64,000 nt of DNA from a virus. The notes below the pieces were generated by a model, which did no database searches, was not told where the DNA came from, and worked only from the letters and a program-made list of their open reading frames with translations. Positions 34,160-44,846 of the stretch are shown piece after piece (position 1 is the stretch's first letter; each line of letters starts with the position of its first letter). Location of the stretch: positions 1 to 64,000 of the IMG/VR virus record IMGVR_UViG_3300017917_001434, one strand, 5' to 3'. The position numbers were made by a program, and so were the translations under genes.

Positions 34160-37100
34160 ATGGCAAGACAACAACAGAAAGATTATAAATTTACACCTGG
34201 CGGTGCTGGTGTAGGTACTGTTAAGATCCCAGGCAACTATGAGATCGCAGATATTTTAACGATCTTAAATGCTACAGATCAAACATTTATCTATAACTTT
34301 GCTGATCCAGATCTGGGTGCTTCAGTAACATTTAGCAAAGAATACGACAGCGATTTTCCGCAGGCACAGGATGGTGTAACTACAATTACACTGGTGACCA
34401 GCACCAGTTCAATGAATGCCAGCGATAGTCTTGCTATTTACATTGAAACTGAATCGCAATACATTCGTCCTTGGCCGTTTGGCACTGATGCTGTTGAACG
34501 TATGCGTACATCAAATCCACAGTCACTAATTGACGCTGACTTTGAATACGGTTTACAAAATACCAAATGGCAATCATTGTCATTGAACAATGACATTCCA
34601 AGTTTGTACGAATTGCCTGGCAGTGAACTAACTATTAATACTTCAGGATATGCTACATTCATTGGCGCAAATACAATCGCTAGCAATTCAGATACCAGTA
34701 TTGAAGTTACTAACCAGTCCGGAACAGCAACACCAAACTGGGCTACAGATGACTATGCTCTTGTAGTTAACCCATACGTGGCTAATCCTCCACCGACAAC
34801 ATATATTACAGCTAACGTAGTTAACAGTAACCAACGTGCTATTACAGTGGCTAATGCGCAACCATACAGTGCCAATGATGAATTAATTATGGTACAGTTG
34901 CCTGGTACAAATACAACTACAGTGGCCACAGGTATTACCAGTGGTGCTACTACTTCTTTAGTGTTAACTAGTGGAGCTGGCTTTGCTATTGACCAACAAA
35001 TTTTAGTACAGACTAACACTACCAATCTTTGGGAATTGATGACCGTAACTAATGTAGCAACAAATACTCTAACAGTTGTGCGTCGTAGATTAAACACTAA
35101 CAGCGGTAACGTAAACATTGACGCAGGTCGAGGTGTACGTATTGTCAGCAACGTTGAAATTGCTCAGGTCGTTACAGTTGACAGCGCAACACAATTTAGT
35201 TTGAACCGTGGTTGGATGAATACTACCCCAGTTAAAAACATGTTAGCTGGTAGTGTAATACAAAAACTTAACAAAGATCCAGGTACAGCCAGTGGTGCTA
35301 ACGTTGAAATTATTAAACTTACCACAATTGGAACTGGTACTGGTAACTTAGCTACTATTGCTCGTGGACAAGTGGGTACTACCGCAATTAGCGCAGCACC
35401 AGAAGGCAGTCCAATTATTCGTTTAACAGGATTATTCCAAGCAGGCAATAGTGAAGTTCCACTAGTAGGTGCTTATATCACTGACAACGGGCATACAGCC
35501 AATAACTTTATCAGTACAGCACAGCACAATAACAGTAACACTGAAGGTTTATATCAAATTTACCAAGCTGATACAAATTACATATTCTGGTATCCACGTA
35601 GATTGACAGGTCTACAACTTGGTTATCCTCTAAACAAATTTGACACTCAGTTACGTAAAGCAGAAACCTACACTGGTGCACTGATTCCTGTAAGCTCAAT
35701 TAGCAGTGATGGCTTAAATCCAAGCACAATTACAGTTACTACACCTTATGCTCACGGTCTAAGTCCAGGTACACCATTAATTGTTGACATTACCAGTGCA
35801 GCAGGTAACTTAACCTATGGTGAAGGTTCATTTACTACACTAAGTATTCCTTCAACAACAACATTTACATACCAAGCCAAGACTGGACGTCCAGTAACTG
35901 GTAGTATCACTGCTAACGTGTATGTACGTCCAAGTGCGTTCTTTGTACACAGACCGTTTGACGGCGGTGTGTTAATTGGATCAGGAACTCCACACCGTGG
36001 CGCTATGGCAGCACGCCAAAGTAAGAAATACTTCCGTTACCAATCTGGTAAGGGTCTAGTATGGACAAGTGGTACATTATTAAGTACAAACTTTGACGTA
36101 GCTAACGTAAGTGCTACAGGTACAGCAGTAAGTGGTAATACTATTAGCATCACTACAGAAGTTGAACACTATCTACAAATTGGTGCAAACGTAAAATTAA
36201 GCGGTGTGACCACTAGCGGCTACAACGGCTTCTACCGTGTGGCAGGTATTACCGGCGATAGCACATTTACAGTAGGATTAAACGGTACATTAGGTAATGT
36301 TACTCCAGTGCTAGACACACAACCAAAACTTAACCTAATGGGTTGGCACGGTGGTGCTGTACGTGCTGGTATTTTTGATGAACAAAACGGTGCGTTCTGG
36401 GAAAACAACGGTACTAACATTAACGTAGTACTACGTTCAGCAACGTTCCAATTGGCAGGTACATTAAACATGGAAACTGACAGTAACTATGTAACCGGCG
36501 ACGGTAACTGTCGTTTCTTGGAACAATTAAAAATGTACGATCGCATTGTAGTTCGTGGTATGAGTCACACTGTGACCAGTATCATTGATAACAATACAAT
36601 GACTGTGAGTCCGCCATGGCGTGGCATACGTAATCAAACACGTGTTAAAGCAAGTCGTGTTATTGACCGTCGTGTTCCACAGAGTGAATTTAATATTGAT
36701 CGAGTAGATGGCACAGGTCCAAGTGGTTATGTGTTAGATGCAAGTAAGATGCAGATGTTGTTAATTCAGTACACATGGTACGGTGCCGGTTTCGTTGACT
36801 TTGGCCTACGTGGCCCATTGGGCAATTACATTATGTGTCATCGTTTCCAAAACAATAACGTGAACGACGAAGCATACTTCCGCTCAGGTAACTTACCAGT
36901 ACGTTATTCAGCTAACAATGAAGGTCCTACAGCTAAACTAGCTAATGCTATTACTGCCGGTGATACAGTGTTATATGTTGATAATGATAAACAATTCCCG
37001 CAGGCAAACGTAGCCTACCCATTCTATGTACAAGTAGACAACGAAGTTATTAAGGTAAGTGGCCATACTCCTGGTACTAAGCAGTTTACTAACCTAACAC

Positions 37101-38188
37101 GTGCTGCTACCTACACATTGTGGCAAGATGGTTCAAGTAAATCATTTACCATGGGTAATGCCGCAAGTCACAGCGGTAATGTTTCAGTAGCACTGTTAGA
37201 TGCTACGTCAAGCCCAACATTGAACCACTGGGGTTCTGCGGTAATCATGGACGGTGGGTTTGACCAAGACCGTGGTTATGCGTTTACCTATGCACGTAAC
37301 AACATGGCGTTACCAACAGCTGCTGACCAAAAATCTACAGTGTTCTTGATGCGTCTAGCACCAAGTGTAAGTAACACCATCATTGGTGACCTAGGCGACC
37401 GCGATCTAATTAATCGTGCGCAGTTGATTCTAGAAAATATGTTTGTTAACGTAACCGGTGGCCGTTACTTAGTTGAAGGTATTTTGAATCCAACTAACAT
37501 CGATGGTAGAACTATTCAATGGATTGATTTGAATGTAGAAAACACTGGTAACCAACCAAGCTTCACACAGTTTGCTACAGCGTTTAGTTTCAATGCTGGT
37601 CAAACTGGTGGTATAGTTCCGGCAGCACAGGGACAAGCAGGTGGTGTTGACCGCACTGGTACTTCAACTAGTATCTCTGGTTTCCGTTATATTAACTATG
37701 CTAAACTTGGCTCGACTGTTGGTATGATAACCAGTGGTGCTGGTACAGGCGCTAACATCAGTGTTTGGGAACTAAGTACATCCAGTGCTGCTGTTAACCA
37801 AACAACTAGTGCGGTTATTGTACACGAACAAGGGTCGGGATTTGCAGTAGGTGACACTATATTGATTCCAGGTAACCTATGGGCCAACAGTACAACATCT
37901 GGTTCAACATTTGGTAGTAACGCAGCTAACTTTGTGTTATTAACTGTTACCAGTGTTGCATCTGGTGTAGCAGGCGGCGAACGCTTATTTGGTATTCCAG
38001 TAAGTACAACCAACTCAGGCTTCTTAGACTTGACCAAAGTTAAACAGATTGGTACTAGTGCTATTCCAGGTACAGAAGTTTATCCAGATGGTCCAGAAGT
38101 ATTGGCTATTAACGTAACAGCAATTACTCCTACATCGGGTACTCCAACTGGTGACTTCCAAATTACGTTCTCAGAAACACAAGCGTAG
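34160..38188 (+). CDS. Very large tail structural protein
   Basis: 1342 residues, strand-rich, Gly/Asn/Thr-rich, without signal peptide or membrane segment. Ordered domains appear at 1-160 (a KDYKFTPGG... start), a repeated VTVxSxTQF/VxNSNQxAITV module region (about 200-420), and a GWHGG/WENNGTN segment near 730-760. It resembles large T4-like marine phage structural proteins of uncertain place (tail or baseplate). The terminator at 38203 follows. Confidence 0.7.
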   Translation: MARQQQKDYKFTPGGAGVGTVKIPGNYEIADILTILNATDQTFIYNFADPDLGASVTFSKEYDSDFPQAQDGVTTITLVTSTSSMNASDSLAIYIETESQYIRPWPFGTDAVERMRTSNPQSLIDADFEYGLQNTKWQSLSLNNDIPSLYELPGSELTINTSGYATFIGANTIASNSDTSIEVTNQSGTATPNWATDDYALVVNPYVANPPPTTYITANVVNSNQRAITVANAQPYSANDELIMVQLPGTNTTTVATGITSGATTSLVLTSGAGFAIDQQILVQTNTTNLWELMTVTNVATNTLTVVRRRLNTNSGNVNIDAGRGVRIVSNVEIAQVVTVDSATQFSLNRGWMNTTPVKNMLAGSVIQKLNKDPGTASGANVEIIKLTTIGTGTGNLATIARGQVGTTAISAAPEGSPIIRLTGLFQAGNSEVPLVGAYITDNGHTANNFISTAQHNNSNTEGLYQIYQADTNYIFWYPRRLTGLQLGYPLNKFDTQLRKAETYTGALIPVSSISSDGLNPSTITVTTPYAHGLSPGTPLIVDITSAAGNLTYGEGSFTTLSIPSTTTFTYQAKTGRPVTGSITANVYVRPSAFFVHRPFDGGVLIGSGTPHRGAMAARQSKKYFRYQSGKGLVWTSGTLLSTNFDVANVSATGTAVSGNTISITTEVEHYLQIGANVKLSGVTTSGYNGFYRVAGITGDSTFTVGLNGTLGNVTPVLDTQPKLNLMGWHGGAVRAGIFDEQNGAFWENNGTNINVVLRSATFQLAGTLNMETDSNYVTGDGNCRFLEQLKMYDRIVVRGMSHTVTSIIDNNTMTVSPPWRGIRNQTRVKASRVIDRRVPQSEFNIDRVDGTGPSGYVLDASKMQMLLIQYTWYGAGFVDFGLRGPLGNYIMCHRFQNNNVNDEAYFRSGNLPVRYSANNEGPTAKLANAITAGDTVLYVDNDKQFPQANVAYPFYVQVDNEVIKVSGHTPGTKQFTNLTRAATYTLWQDGSSKSFTMGNAASHSGNVSVALLDATSSPTLNHWGSAVIMDGGFDQDRGYAFTYARNNMALPTAADQKSTVFLMRLAPSVSNTIIGDLGDRDLINRAQLILENMFVNVTGGRYLVEGILNPTNIDGRTIQWIDLNVENTGNQPSFTQFATAFSFNAGQTGGIVPAAQGQAGGVDRTGTSTSISGFRYINYAKLGSTVGMITSGAGTGANISVWELSTSSAAVNQTTSAVIVHEQGSGFAVGDTILIPGNLWANSTTSGSTFGSNAANFVLLTVTSVASGVAGGERLFGIPVSTTNSGFLDLTKVKQIGTSAIPGTEVYPDGPEVLAINVTAITPTSGTPTGDFQITFSETQA

Positions 38189-38202
38189 TTGCGGTAATAA
38201 CA

Positions 38203-38229
38203 AAAATAGGACCTCCGGGTCCTATTTTT
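38203..38229 (+). terminator. Rho-independent terminator
   Basis: Stem AAAATAGGACC / GGTCCTATTTT with TCCG loop and a continuing T-run. Confidence 0.9.
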
Positions 38230-38233
38230 TTTG

Positions 38234-38241
38234 CTAAATAC
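38234..38241 (+). promoter_or_regulatory. T4-type late promoter box
   Basis: CTAAATAC right after the terminator and 24 nt before the giant fibre gene; one mismatch to the ATAAATA core. Confidence 0.55.
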
Positions 38242-38264
38242 TAAAACAGATATGAGCTAAAAAG

Positions 38265-41200
38265 ATGTCCTTAATTAGACCACGTTTTTCACAACTTAAT
38301 ACAGTCGTAACAACTATCGACGATCCAATGACCGTGCTGAATAAAAGCGGCACATCAGCTAACATTGACGTTGGATTTATTATAAACAGAGATGGCGGCG
38401 CTAGTTCAAACCTAGCAATGATCTGGGACCAGACCGCTAACAACTTTGCTTTTGGTTTTACTACAGCCAGTGGACTTACCAATGCTAACATATCCATTGG
38501 TACATACGCTAATCTGCGTGCTGGAAGTTTCATTGGTGACGGTAGTCAACTAACTGGAATCAATACCAGCACTGATAAAATATTTTCAGGCAATAGTAAT
38601 GTCGTAGCAACATCAAATTATGTAAACATAGCAATAAACAACAGTAACGTAATATCGATACTAGACGATCTAGACACTCCAGGATATAACGACACCACCA
38701 AAGGTGATGTACGAATAAATGGTACGGTTAATATCACTGGTCAGGCCTATGCTAATTCAGGATTAGCTGTTAGAGGTGGAGTTGAAGCTAGAGAAAACAA
38801 TGCAGGAAGTTGGTCAACTCTAAGCAGTACTATACCACTGGTAGCAAGAAATACTGGTAGTGACACAGTAGCGTTTGGTTTGTATAACAGCGCAGGTGAT
38901 AATGAAAATATACTTCTGGTTAATTACCGCGGAAATTTACACATCAACAGTGGATCCAGCGATTTTGTTATAGTTAGCAATCGCGGAACTATAGTAAATG
39001 TTGAGACTGTATCAACTTCTACCAGCACAGGTGCTTTACAGGTCAAGGGCGGCGCAGGTATTGCTGGCAACTTATATGCCGCAACACTCTACGGCAATAT
39101 TGGCGGTGGTAGTACTCTTTCAAATGTCTATGTAACCGGCAGTTTAATTCCTACAGCAAACATAACCTATGATTTGGGTAGTCCAACGCAACGCTGGCGT
39201 GATGGTTGGTTTAGCGGCACTACTATCTACATTGGCTCTGAAGCAATGAGTGTAGATGAAAACGGTAAATGGTCATTTACCTCCAAAGGTGCTACAGTTG
39301 AATTAGGTAAAGAAGCAGATTTTAATCCTCCAAGTGCTAACATTTCTGGTAATGTGACCGCATCAGCATTTAATTTTGCCAATGGTGTATCAATGATGTC
39401 TGTAATTTCCAGTGCTATCACAGATACAAACACCGCTATGAAAGGTTATGTTGACGGGCATGTTAACAGTTTATCTTCAAATGCAGCGGTACAGGCCGGC
39501 GAGTTGGCTAATCTGTGGGCTAATGCAGGTGCACAATCGTCAACTATAACCACAGCCAATACTAACATGAAAGGTTATGTTGACAGCACTATTACTACAG
39601 CCAATACCAATTTAAAAGGTTATGTTGATGGACAGATTACAAATTTAGTCAATGGCGCACCAGCGACCCTGGACACATTAAAAGAGTTAGCTGCCGCATT
39701 AGGTAACGATGCTAATTTAAGTGTAACTATAACCAATCAGATTGCAAACGTAAACAGTAATATTACCACAGCTAATACTAATATGAAGGGTTACATTGAT
39801 GGACAACTATCATCAGTAACCGCTAACACTGGTGTACAAGCAGGTCTTATATCATCAGCAGAAGCAAATATAACACTAGCCAATACCAATATGAAGGGCT
39901 ATGTTGATGGGCAAATATCTACCGCTACTTCAGCAATAACCACAGCTAATACTAACTTAAAAGGTTATGTTGATGCAGCTAACACAATACAGTCAAATCA
40001 AATCTCAGGTGCTAACTCAGCAATAACCGCAGCTAATACCAATATGAAAGGTTATGTTGATGGCGAAATAACCACAATAGTTAGTAGAATAGATGCCGCA
40101 AACTCAGCAATAACCACAGCTAATACTAACTTAAAAGGTTACGTTGATTCTGCCAACACTATACAATCAAATCAGATCGCAGGCGCTAATTCAGCAATAA
40201 CCACAGCTAATACCAACATGAAGGGTTATGTTGATGGGCAGATATCAACTACCACCTCAGCAATAACCACAGCTAATACCAATATGAAGGGTTATGTTGA
40301 TGCGCAGGTGTCAGGTGCGAGCGGATATGGTAATGCTAATGTAGCCGCATACTTACCAACCTACAACGGTAACTTAACTACTGCTGGTATCTATACTGAT
40401 GGATATTTCTATGCCAATGGCACTGCTGTAAGTTTTAGTGGTGGCAGCAGTTCTTATGGTGATAGTAATGTAGCTGCGTACTTGACTACAAACCAATATG
40501 CAGTTATAGGTAACATCACTACAGCCAATACCAATATGAAAGGCTATGTTGATGCGGCTAACACAATACAGTCAAATCAGATCTCAGGTGCTAACTCAGC
40601 AATAACCACAGCTAATACCAACATGAAGGGGTATGTGGACGCACAGATCACAAACTTAGTTAACGGTGCTCCGGCTACTCTTGATACCCTAAATGAATTA
40701 GCCGCAGCTCTGGGCAACGATGCCAATTTAAGTGTGACTATAACCAATCAAATTGCAAATGTTAACAGCAACATTGGTACTGCTAATACCAATATGAAGG
40801 GTTATGTTGATAGTATTGCTTACAGTAACTCTAGTGTGGCAAGTTATCTGCCCTCATACTCTGGTAACGTAGCGTCATTAACTGTTGCTGGTAACATAAA
40901 TGTTGTAGGTAACTTATTGGCCAAAGGACTCAAAGGTAGTGATGGTCAATTACTATCTGCTACAGAAACTGGTCTAGCCTGGGTAAGTTTAGGCAACAGC
41001 CCACTGATTACCGACGACAATGGGACTACTGTTCAGACCAATGGACTGTTTGTTAATGTTGAAATTGACAGCAGTAATGTTGCTCGTTTTGAACCCAGCA
41101 AATTAACAGTATTTGGCAATGTCTATGCTGGCACCTTCTACGGTGATGGTAGTCAATTAACTGGTATAGCCGGTGAATATGGCAACGTTGATGTGGGCAC

Positions 41201-42857
41201 ATACCTGCCGACTTATAACGGCAACATAGGTAACTTAACATTAAACAGTTCGGCTACGATATTTGCTGGCAATACCACAGCAAATATTACCATTGGGGCA
41301 ACTACTTGGGGAGCCGAAGCCGTAAATAGAAAAATAACCATTGGCGGCATCGGGCAAAAGATTTACTTTGATGGTAACAGTAGCCAATACAGTTACATGG
41401 ATGATGATGAATTCTACATCTATGACGGTAAAAATAATGCCACAGCTTACTACAAAGCTAATCAGTTTGCACTTAATCGCAATGACTATACTGGTTATTT
41501 TGATGCTGGCCCAGGTACTCTAACTATTGGAGCCTATGTAGGCAACGATCGATCCTTTGTAGCCAACCTAAATATGGTTACTTGGGGTAATAGTACCGTC
41601 AGAACTACGATCGGTAACACTGGTATTACAACCACCGGAAATGTTACCGCGGGTAATGTAAGTGCCACTAACTTAACTGGTACACTACTAACAGCCGCAC
41701 AAACTAATATTACATCAGTTGGTAACTTGTCAAGTTTATCAACCAGTGGCACCGTTAGTGCTATTGGTCAAGTGCGTGCTAATAGTGGAATTGCTTCCAC
41801 TAGTACAACCACTGGAGCATTAACAGTTATCGGTGGTATCGGTGTTAGTGGTAACGTATACACCGGCGGTATTGTTGATATTACCAGCACTGCCGCAAGT
41901 ACAAGTACGTCAACTGGCGCACTGATTGTTGATGGTGGTGCCGGTATTGCTGGCAATGTTAACGCAGGTAACGTAAGTGCTACTAACTTAACTGGTACAC
42001 TACAAACAGCTGCACAGCCAAGTGTCACCAGCGTAGGTACGTTGACTAGTTTAGCTGTAAGTAACGGTCTAGCGGCTACTTTTGCTGTAACCGCCAACTC
42101 GTCAACATTTACAGATACTGTAAATGTTTCTACAACAAATAAAGTTATACGAGTAGTAAACAATCTACAAGATATTCATTTTAATGCTAATTTGGGTACC
42201 GGTAGCTACAACAATCTTGTTCAAGCCCGAGATGGCGGCATTATATTCTCTAACGGTACCCAAGGACAAGGTAACTTAACTATCGGTCCATGGATTTCAG
42301 GAACATCAGGAATTAGAATTGTTGGAAATACCGGACAAGTTACTGTTCCTGGTTTCTTAAATATCAACAGTAACAATAATGCTACTGCTATTGTGAACGG
42401 TGGTACCAACGGTGTTGGTAACATTGGTGCCAGTGGTGCTGGATTTAACACAGTATTTGCTCGTGCTACATCAGCACAGTACGCTGACTTAGCCGAGATC
42501 TATACCAGCGATCGCGACTATGTTCCGGGCACTGTACTAATATTTGGTGGTGAGCAAGAAGTTACTGTCAGCACGGAGTCACATGATCCGCGTGTAGCAG
42601 GTGTTGTATCCACTAACCCAGCCTACATCATGAACAACTCCTGTGATGGTGTAGAAGTTGCTCTACAAGGTCGTGTGCCAACTAAGGTACAGGGTCCTGT
42701 AAACAAAGGTGATAGACTTGTGACCAGTAGTACACAAGGTGCTGCAGAACGCTTAGACATGACCAAATATCAACCAGGTTGTATCATTGGTAAAGCACTA
42801 GAAGCTATTGCCGATGATAGTATACAAACTATCGAAGTTGTGGTTGGTCGCGTCTAA
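38265..42857 (+). CDS. Giant tail fibre with 13 KGYVD-type repeats
   Basis: 1530 residues. Order: N-terminal virion-attachment part (about 1-110), shaft modules, a long repeat zone (about 385-870) with 13 copies of a KGYVD-type motif, most within TANTNMKGYVD, interspersed with two copies of a VNGAPATLDTL...NQIANVNSN block, further shaft modules shared with the gene at 31571, and the same C-terminal head domain (FARATSAQYAD...EVVVGRV). The heptad-like repeats suggest a trimeric coiled shaft. Receptor binding by the tip is inferred. Confidence 0.85.
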   Translation: MSLIRPRFSQLNTVVTTIDDPMTVLNKSGTSANIDVGFIINRDGGASSNLAMIWDQTANNFAFGFTTASGLTNANISIGTYANLRAGSFIGDGSQLTGINTSTDKIFSGNSNVVATSNYVNIAINNSNVISILDDLDTPGYNDTTKGDVRINGTVNITGQAYANSGLAVRGGVEARENNAGSWSTLSSTIPLVARNTGSDTVAFGLYNSAGDNENILLVNYRGNLHINSGSSDFVIVSNRGTIVNVETVSTSTSTGALQVKGGAGIAGNLYAATLYGNIGGGSTLSNVYVTGSLIPTANITYDLGSPTQRWRDGWFSGTTIYIGSEAMSVDENGKWSFTSKGATVELGKEADFNPPSANISGNVTASAFNFANGVSMMSVISSAITDTNTAMKGYVDGHVNSLSSNAAVQAGELANLWANAGAQSSTITTANTNMKGYVDSTITTANTNLKGYVDGQITNLVNGAPATLDTLKELAAALGNDANLSVTITNQIANVNSNITTANTNMKGYIDGQLSSVTANTGVQAGLISSAEANITLANTNMKGYVDGQISTATSAITTANTNLKGYVDAANTIQSNQISGANSAITAANTNMKGYVDGEITTIVSRIDAANSAITTANTNLKGYVDSANTIQSNQIAGANSAITTANTNMKGYVDGQISTTTSAITTANTNMKGYVDAQVSGASGYGNANVAAYLPTYNGNLTTAGIYTDGYFYANGTAVSFSGGSSSYGDSNVAAYLTTNQYAVIGNITTANTNMKGYVDAANTIQSNQISGANSAITTANTNMKGYVDAQITNLVNGAPATLDTLNELAAALGNDANLSVTITNQIANVNSNIGTANTNMKGYVDSIAYSNSSVASYLPSYSGNVASLTVAGNINVVGNLLAKGLKGSDGQLLSATETGLAWVSLGNSPLITDDNGTTVQTNGLFVNVEIDSSNVARFEPSKLTVFGNVYAGTFYGDGSQLTGIAGEYGNVDVGTYLPTYNGNIGNLTLNSSATIFAGNTTANITIGATTWGAEAVNRKITIGGIGQKIYFDGNSSQYSYMDDDEFYIYDGKNNATAYYKANQFALNRNDYTGYFDAGPGTLTIGAYVGNDRSFVANLNMVTWGNSTVRTTIGNTGITTTGNVTAGNVSATNLTGTLLTAAQTNITSVGNLSSLSTSGTVSAIGQVRANSGIASTSTTTGALTVIGGIGVSGNVYTGGIVDITSTAASTSTSTGALIVDGGAGIAGNVNAGNVSATNLTGTLQTAAQPSVTSVGTLTSLAVSNGLAATFAVTANSSTFTDTVNVSTTNKVIRVVNNLQDIHFNANLGTGSYNNLVQARDGGIIFSNGTQGQGNLTIGPWISGTSGIRIVGNTGQVTVPGFLNINSNNNATAIVNGGTNGVGNIGASGAGFNTVFARATSAQYADLAEIYTSDRDYVPGTVLIFGGEQEVTVSTESHDPRVAGVVSTNPAYIMNNSCDGVEVALQGRVPTKVQGPVNKGDRLVTSSTQGAAERLDMTKYQPGCIIGKALEAIADDSIQTIEVVVGRV
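39438..40815 (+). repeat. Coding repeat array, 13 units of about 30-130 bp
   Basis: Nucleotide repeats around AATATGAAGGGTTATGTTGA and variants inside the giant fibre gene. Some neighbours are near identical, so unequal recombination could change fibre length. Confidence 0.8.
41870..41953 (+). repeat. 84-bp module shared with the fibre gene at 32671-32754
   Basis: 81 of 84 bases match between the two fibre genes, including synonymous positions. A second shared stretch of 36 identical bases marks the start of the C-terminal domains (33344-33379 and 42453-42488). Confidence 0.85.
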
Positions 42858-42864
42858 AAACCTC

Positions 42865-42893
42865 TTGACTTTTACTCAAAAAGGCTGTACAAT
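42865..42893 (+). promoter_or_regulatory. Sigma70-type promoter for DNA ligase
   Basis: TTGACT, 17-bp spacer, TACAAT at 42888-42893. Confidence 0.75.
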
Positions 42894-42923
42894 ACGCTTA
42901 TACTTAATTAATAGGCGTATTCT

Positions 42924-44255
42924 ATGGACTTTCCTTGGCAGGTAATCAGCGCACTAGAAACACACAATCTGCGCACTAACAAAGAACAAATTATTGAAGC
43001 GCAAGTCAGTGAAAAGAATACAGAATTCTTTGCAGGCTGTAGACTTGCTCTTGATCCTATGATTACATTTGGGGTTCGGCAAATTGATGAAAAAACCAAT
43101 GAACCTCCTAAACCCGGTACTGGCACAGGACTCAGCTGGGCAGGATTCCAACAACTAGCCGACCGACTGTCTAGTCGCGCCCTAACAGGCAACGAAGCAC
43201 AAATAGCACTTACACATGCACGTCAAAAAGCCACAGTAGAACAGTGGAACCTGTGGTATCGCCGCATTTTAATTAAAGATCTACGCTGCGGTGTAACAGA
43301 AAAAACAATTAACAAAGTAGTGGAGAAACATAATGCTAAAGATTACGCTATTCCTGTGTTTACTTGTCAACTTGCTCACGACAGCGCCAATCATGAAACT
43401 AAGGTTACGGGACAGCGACTCATCGAAGTCAAACTTGATGGAGTACGTGTTATTGCTATTGTCTATCCAAATGGCACTGTTAGTCTTTTTAGCCGGAACG
43501 GTAAACAGCTAACAAACTTCCCATTGGTTGAACAACAACTGAGCAAACACGCTATATTTTTTGCTGAACCCATAGTACTTGATGGCGAAATTATGAGTGC
43601 TAGTTTTCAGGATTTAATGAAACAAGTACACCGTAAAAGTGATGTACAGAGCGAAGATGCCGTACTAAATTTGTTCGACATCATAACATTACGCGAGTTT
43701 CAAGCTGGTCGCAGTGAACACAGGCAAATTGACCGTAGTGTAAGTTTAGCACATTGGTACAATCAATTTGCTGATCATATGCCCAATGTTACAGTAGTAG
43801 GGCAAGAGCTAGTTGACTTAAATACAGATGAAGGGCAACAGCGTTTTAAACAAATTAACGCGGAAGCCATTGCTGGTGGGTACGAAGGTATTATGATCAA
43901 AGACCCAGAAGCAGTGTACGAATGTAAACGTACAGTTAATTGGCTTAAACTCAAGCCATTTATTGAAGTTAGTTTGGAGGTTAAACATGTGGAAGAAGGT
44001 ACTGGAAGGAATGAAGGACGACTTGGCGCCCTTGTTTGCGAAGGAATCGACGATGGGCGACAGATATCTGTCAATGTTGGTAGCGGTTTCAGTGACAGTG
44101 ATCGTAGCCTGTTTTGGAGCGATCGTAGTAGAATTATTGGAAATATTGTGGAAGTGAGAGCAGATGCTGTTACGCAAAATCAAGACGGCACTTACTCGCT
44201 ACGTTTTCCTAGGTTCTTGCGTTTTAGAGGCTTTGAAATTGGCGAAAAACTATAA
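42924..44255 (+). CDS. ATP-dependent DNA ligase (T4 gp30-like)
   Basis: 443 residues. N-terminal DNA-binding region, nucleotidyltransferase motif I KLDGVR with Lys170 as AMP acceptor, SRNG (motif III region), LDGEI, GIMIKDP and the motif V LKLKPF, then an OB-fold. Seals nicks in phage replication and repair. The C-terminal part overlaps the next gene. A weak SD and own promoter make it an early gene. Confidence 0.93.
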   Translation: MDFPWQVISALETHNLRTNKEQIIEAQVSEKNTEFFAGCRLALDPMITFGVRQIDEKTNEPPKPGTGTGLSWAGFQQLADRLSSRALTGNEAQIALTHARQKATVEQWNLWYRRILIKDLRCGVTEKTINKVVEKHNAKDYAIPVFTCQLAHDSANHETKVTGQRLIEVKLDGVRVIAIVYPNGTVSLFSRNGKQLTNFPLVEQQLSKHAIFFAEPIVLDGEIMSASFQDLMKQVHRKSDVQSEDAVLNLFDIITLREFQAGRSEHRQIDRSVSLAHWYNQFADHMPNVTVVGQELVDLNTDEGQQRFKQINAEAIAGGYEGIMIKDPEAVYECKRTVNWLKLKPFIEVSLEVKHVEEGTGRNEGRLGALVCEGIDDGRQISVNVGSGFSDSDRSLFWSDRSRIIGNIVEVRADAVTQNQDGTYSLRFPRFLRFRGFEIGEKL

Positions 44256-44496
44256 ACTAATACAAGAAGCAGACAAAGATCGGGTTTACGGTGCGCTCAA
44301 AGAGTTTACTCATAATAGTAAACTCTGGCGGCACAGTGATGTTGGCCGCGAATACTGCTATCTGACTGAAGAAGGACGTGAAGTTATAGCGGACTTTATG
44401 GAAGATATCTTGCGCACTGTTGACGTACTAGACCGCAAGGCCTTAGAACAACGGGCTAAAGAAGTTGTTTGGTCCGAACTTAAAGGAAAAGATTAA
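44164..44496 (+). CDS. Small winged-helix-like protein
   Basis: 110 residues if started at the ATG, overlapping the ligase by 92 nt. A TTG at 44239 with AGAGG upstream gives a more economical 85-residue product. The sequence VGREYCYLTEEGREVIADFM looks like a winged-helix wing and C-helix. Possible DNA-binding regulator. Confidence 0.5.
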   Translation: MLLRKIKTALTRYVFLGSCVLEALKLAKNYKLIQEADKDRVYGALKEFTHNSKLWRHSDVGREYCYLTEEGREVIADFMEDILRTVDVLDRKALEQRAKEVVWSELKGKD

Positions 44497-44549
44497 TGTT
44501 ATTAGGTTGGGGTAGTGACGCATTTACACTGGCAAAGGAAAGGAATCGT

Positions 44550-44819
44550 ATGATATTGACACGCACAGAACTTATTGAAGCATTATCCGCACATAAATGT
44601 GTAGTAAAGTTTACTAAAGTAAATGGTGAAGTAAGAGAAATGCCCTGTACTCTGCGTGAAGATATTGTGCCCAAATATGAGCACAAAACTGAACGGTCCA
44701 AACAACCAAATGAAAAGGTCCTAAGTGTTTGGTGCTTGGATAAGCAGGAATGGCGCAGTTTTCGAGTGGACAGCGTACTAGAACTACGCTTAGACTTGGG
44801 CATGCCTGTAGTTGTATAA
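44550..44819 (+). CDS. DUF2693-like SH3-barrel phage protein
   Basis: 89 residues from the ATG at 44550 (AAGGAAAGGA SD); an in-frame ATG at 44496 exists. The pattern TRTELIEAL...VVKFTKVNGEVREMPCTL...WRSFRVDSV matches the widespread phage DUF2693 family of small beta-barrel proteins. Function unknown. Confidence 0.75.
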   Translation: MILTRTELIEALSAHKCVVKFTKVNGEVREMPCTLREDIVPKYEHKTERSKQPNEKVLSVWCLDKQEWRSFRVDSVLELRLDLGMPVVV

Positions 44820-44846
44820 TTTTGGTAAAAAAGAGGCAAAAAGTGG

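Noticed and set aside
43818-44183. Minus-strand frames inside the DNA ligase gene
   Set aside because: No SD or promoter and fully antisense to a well-supported gene.
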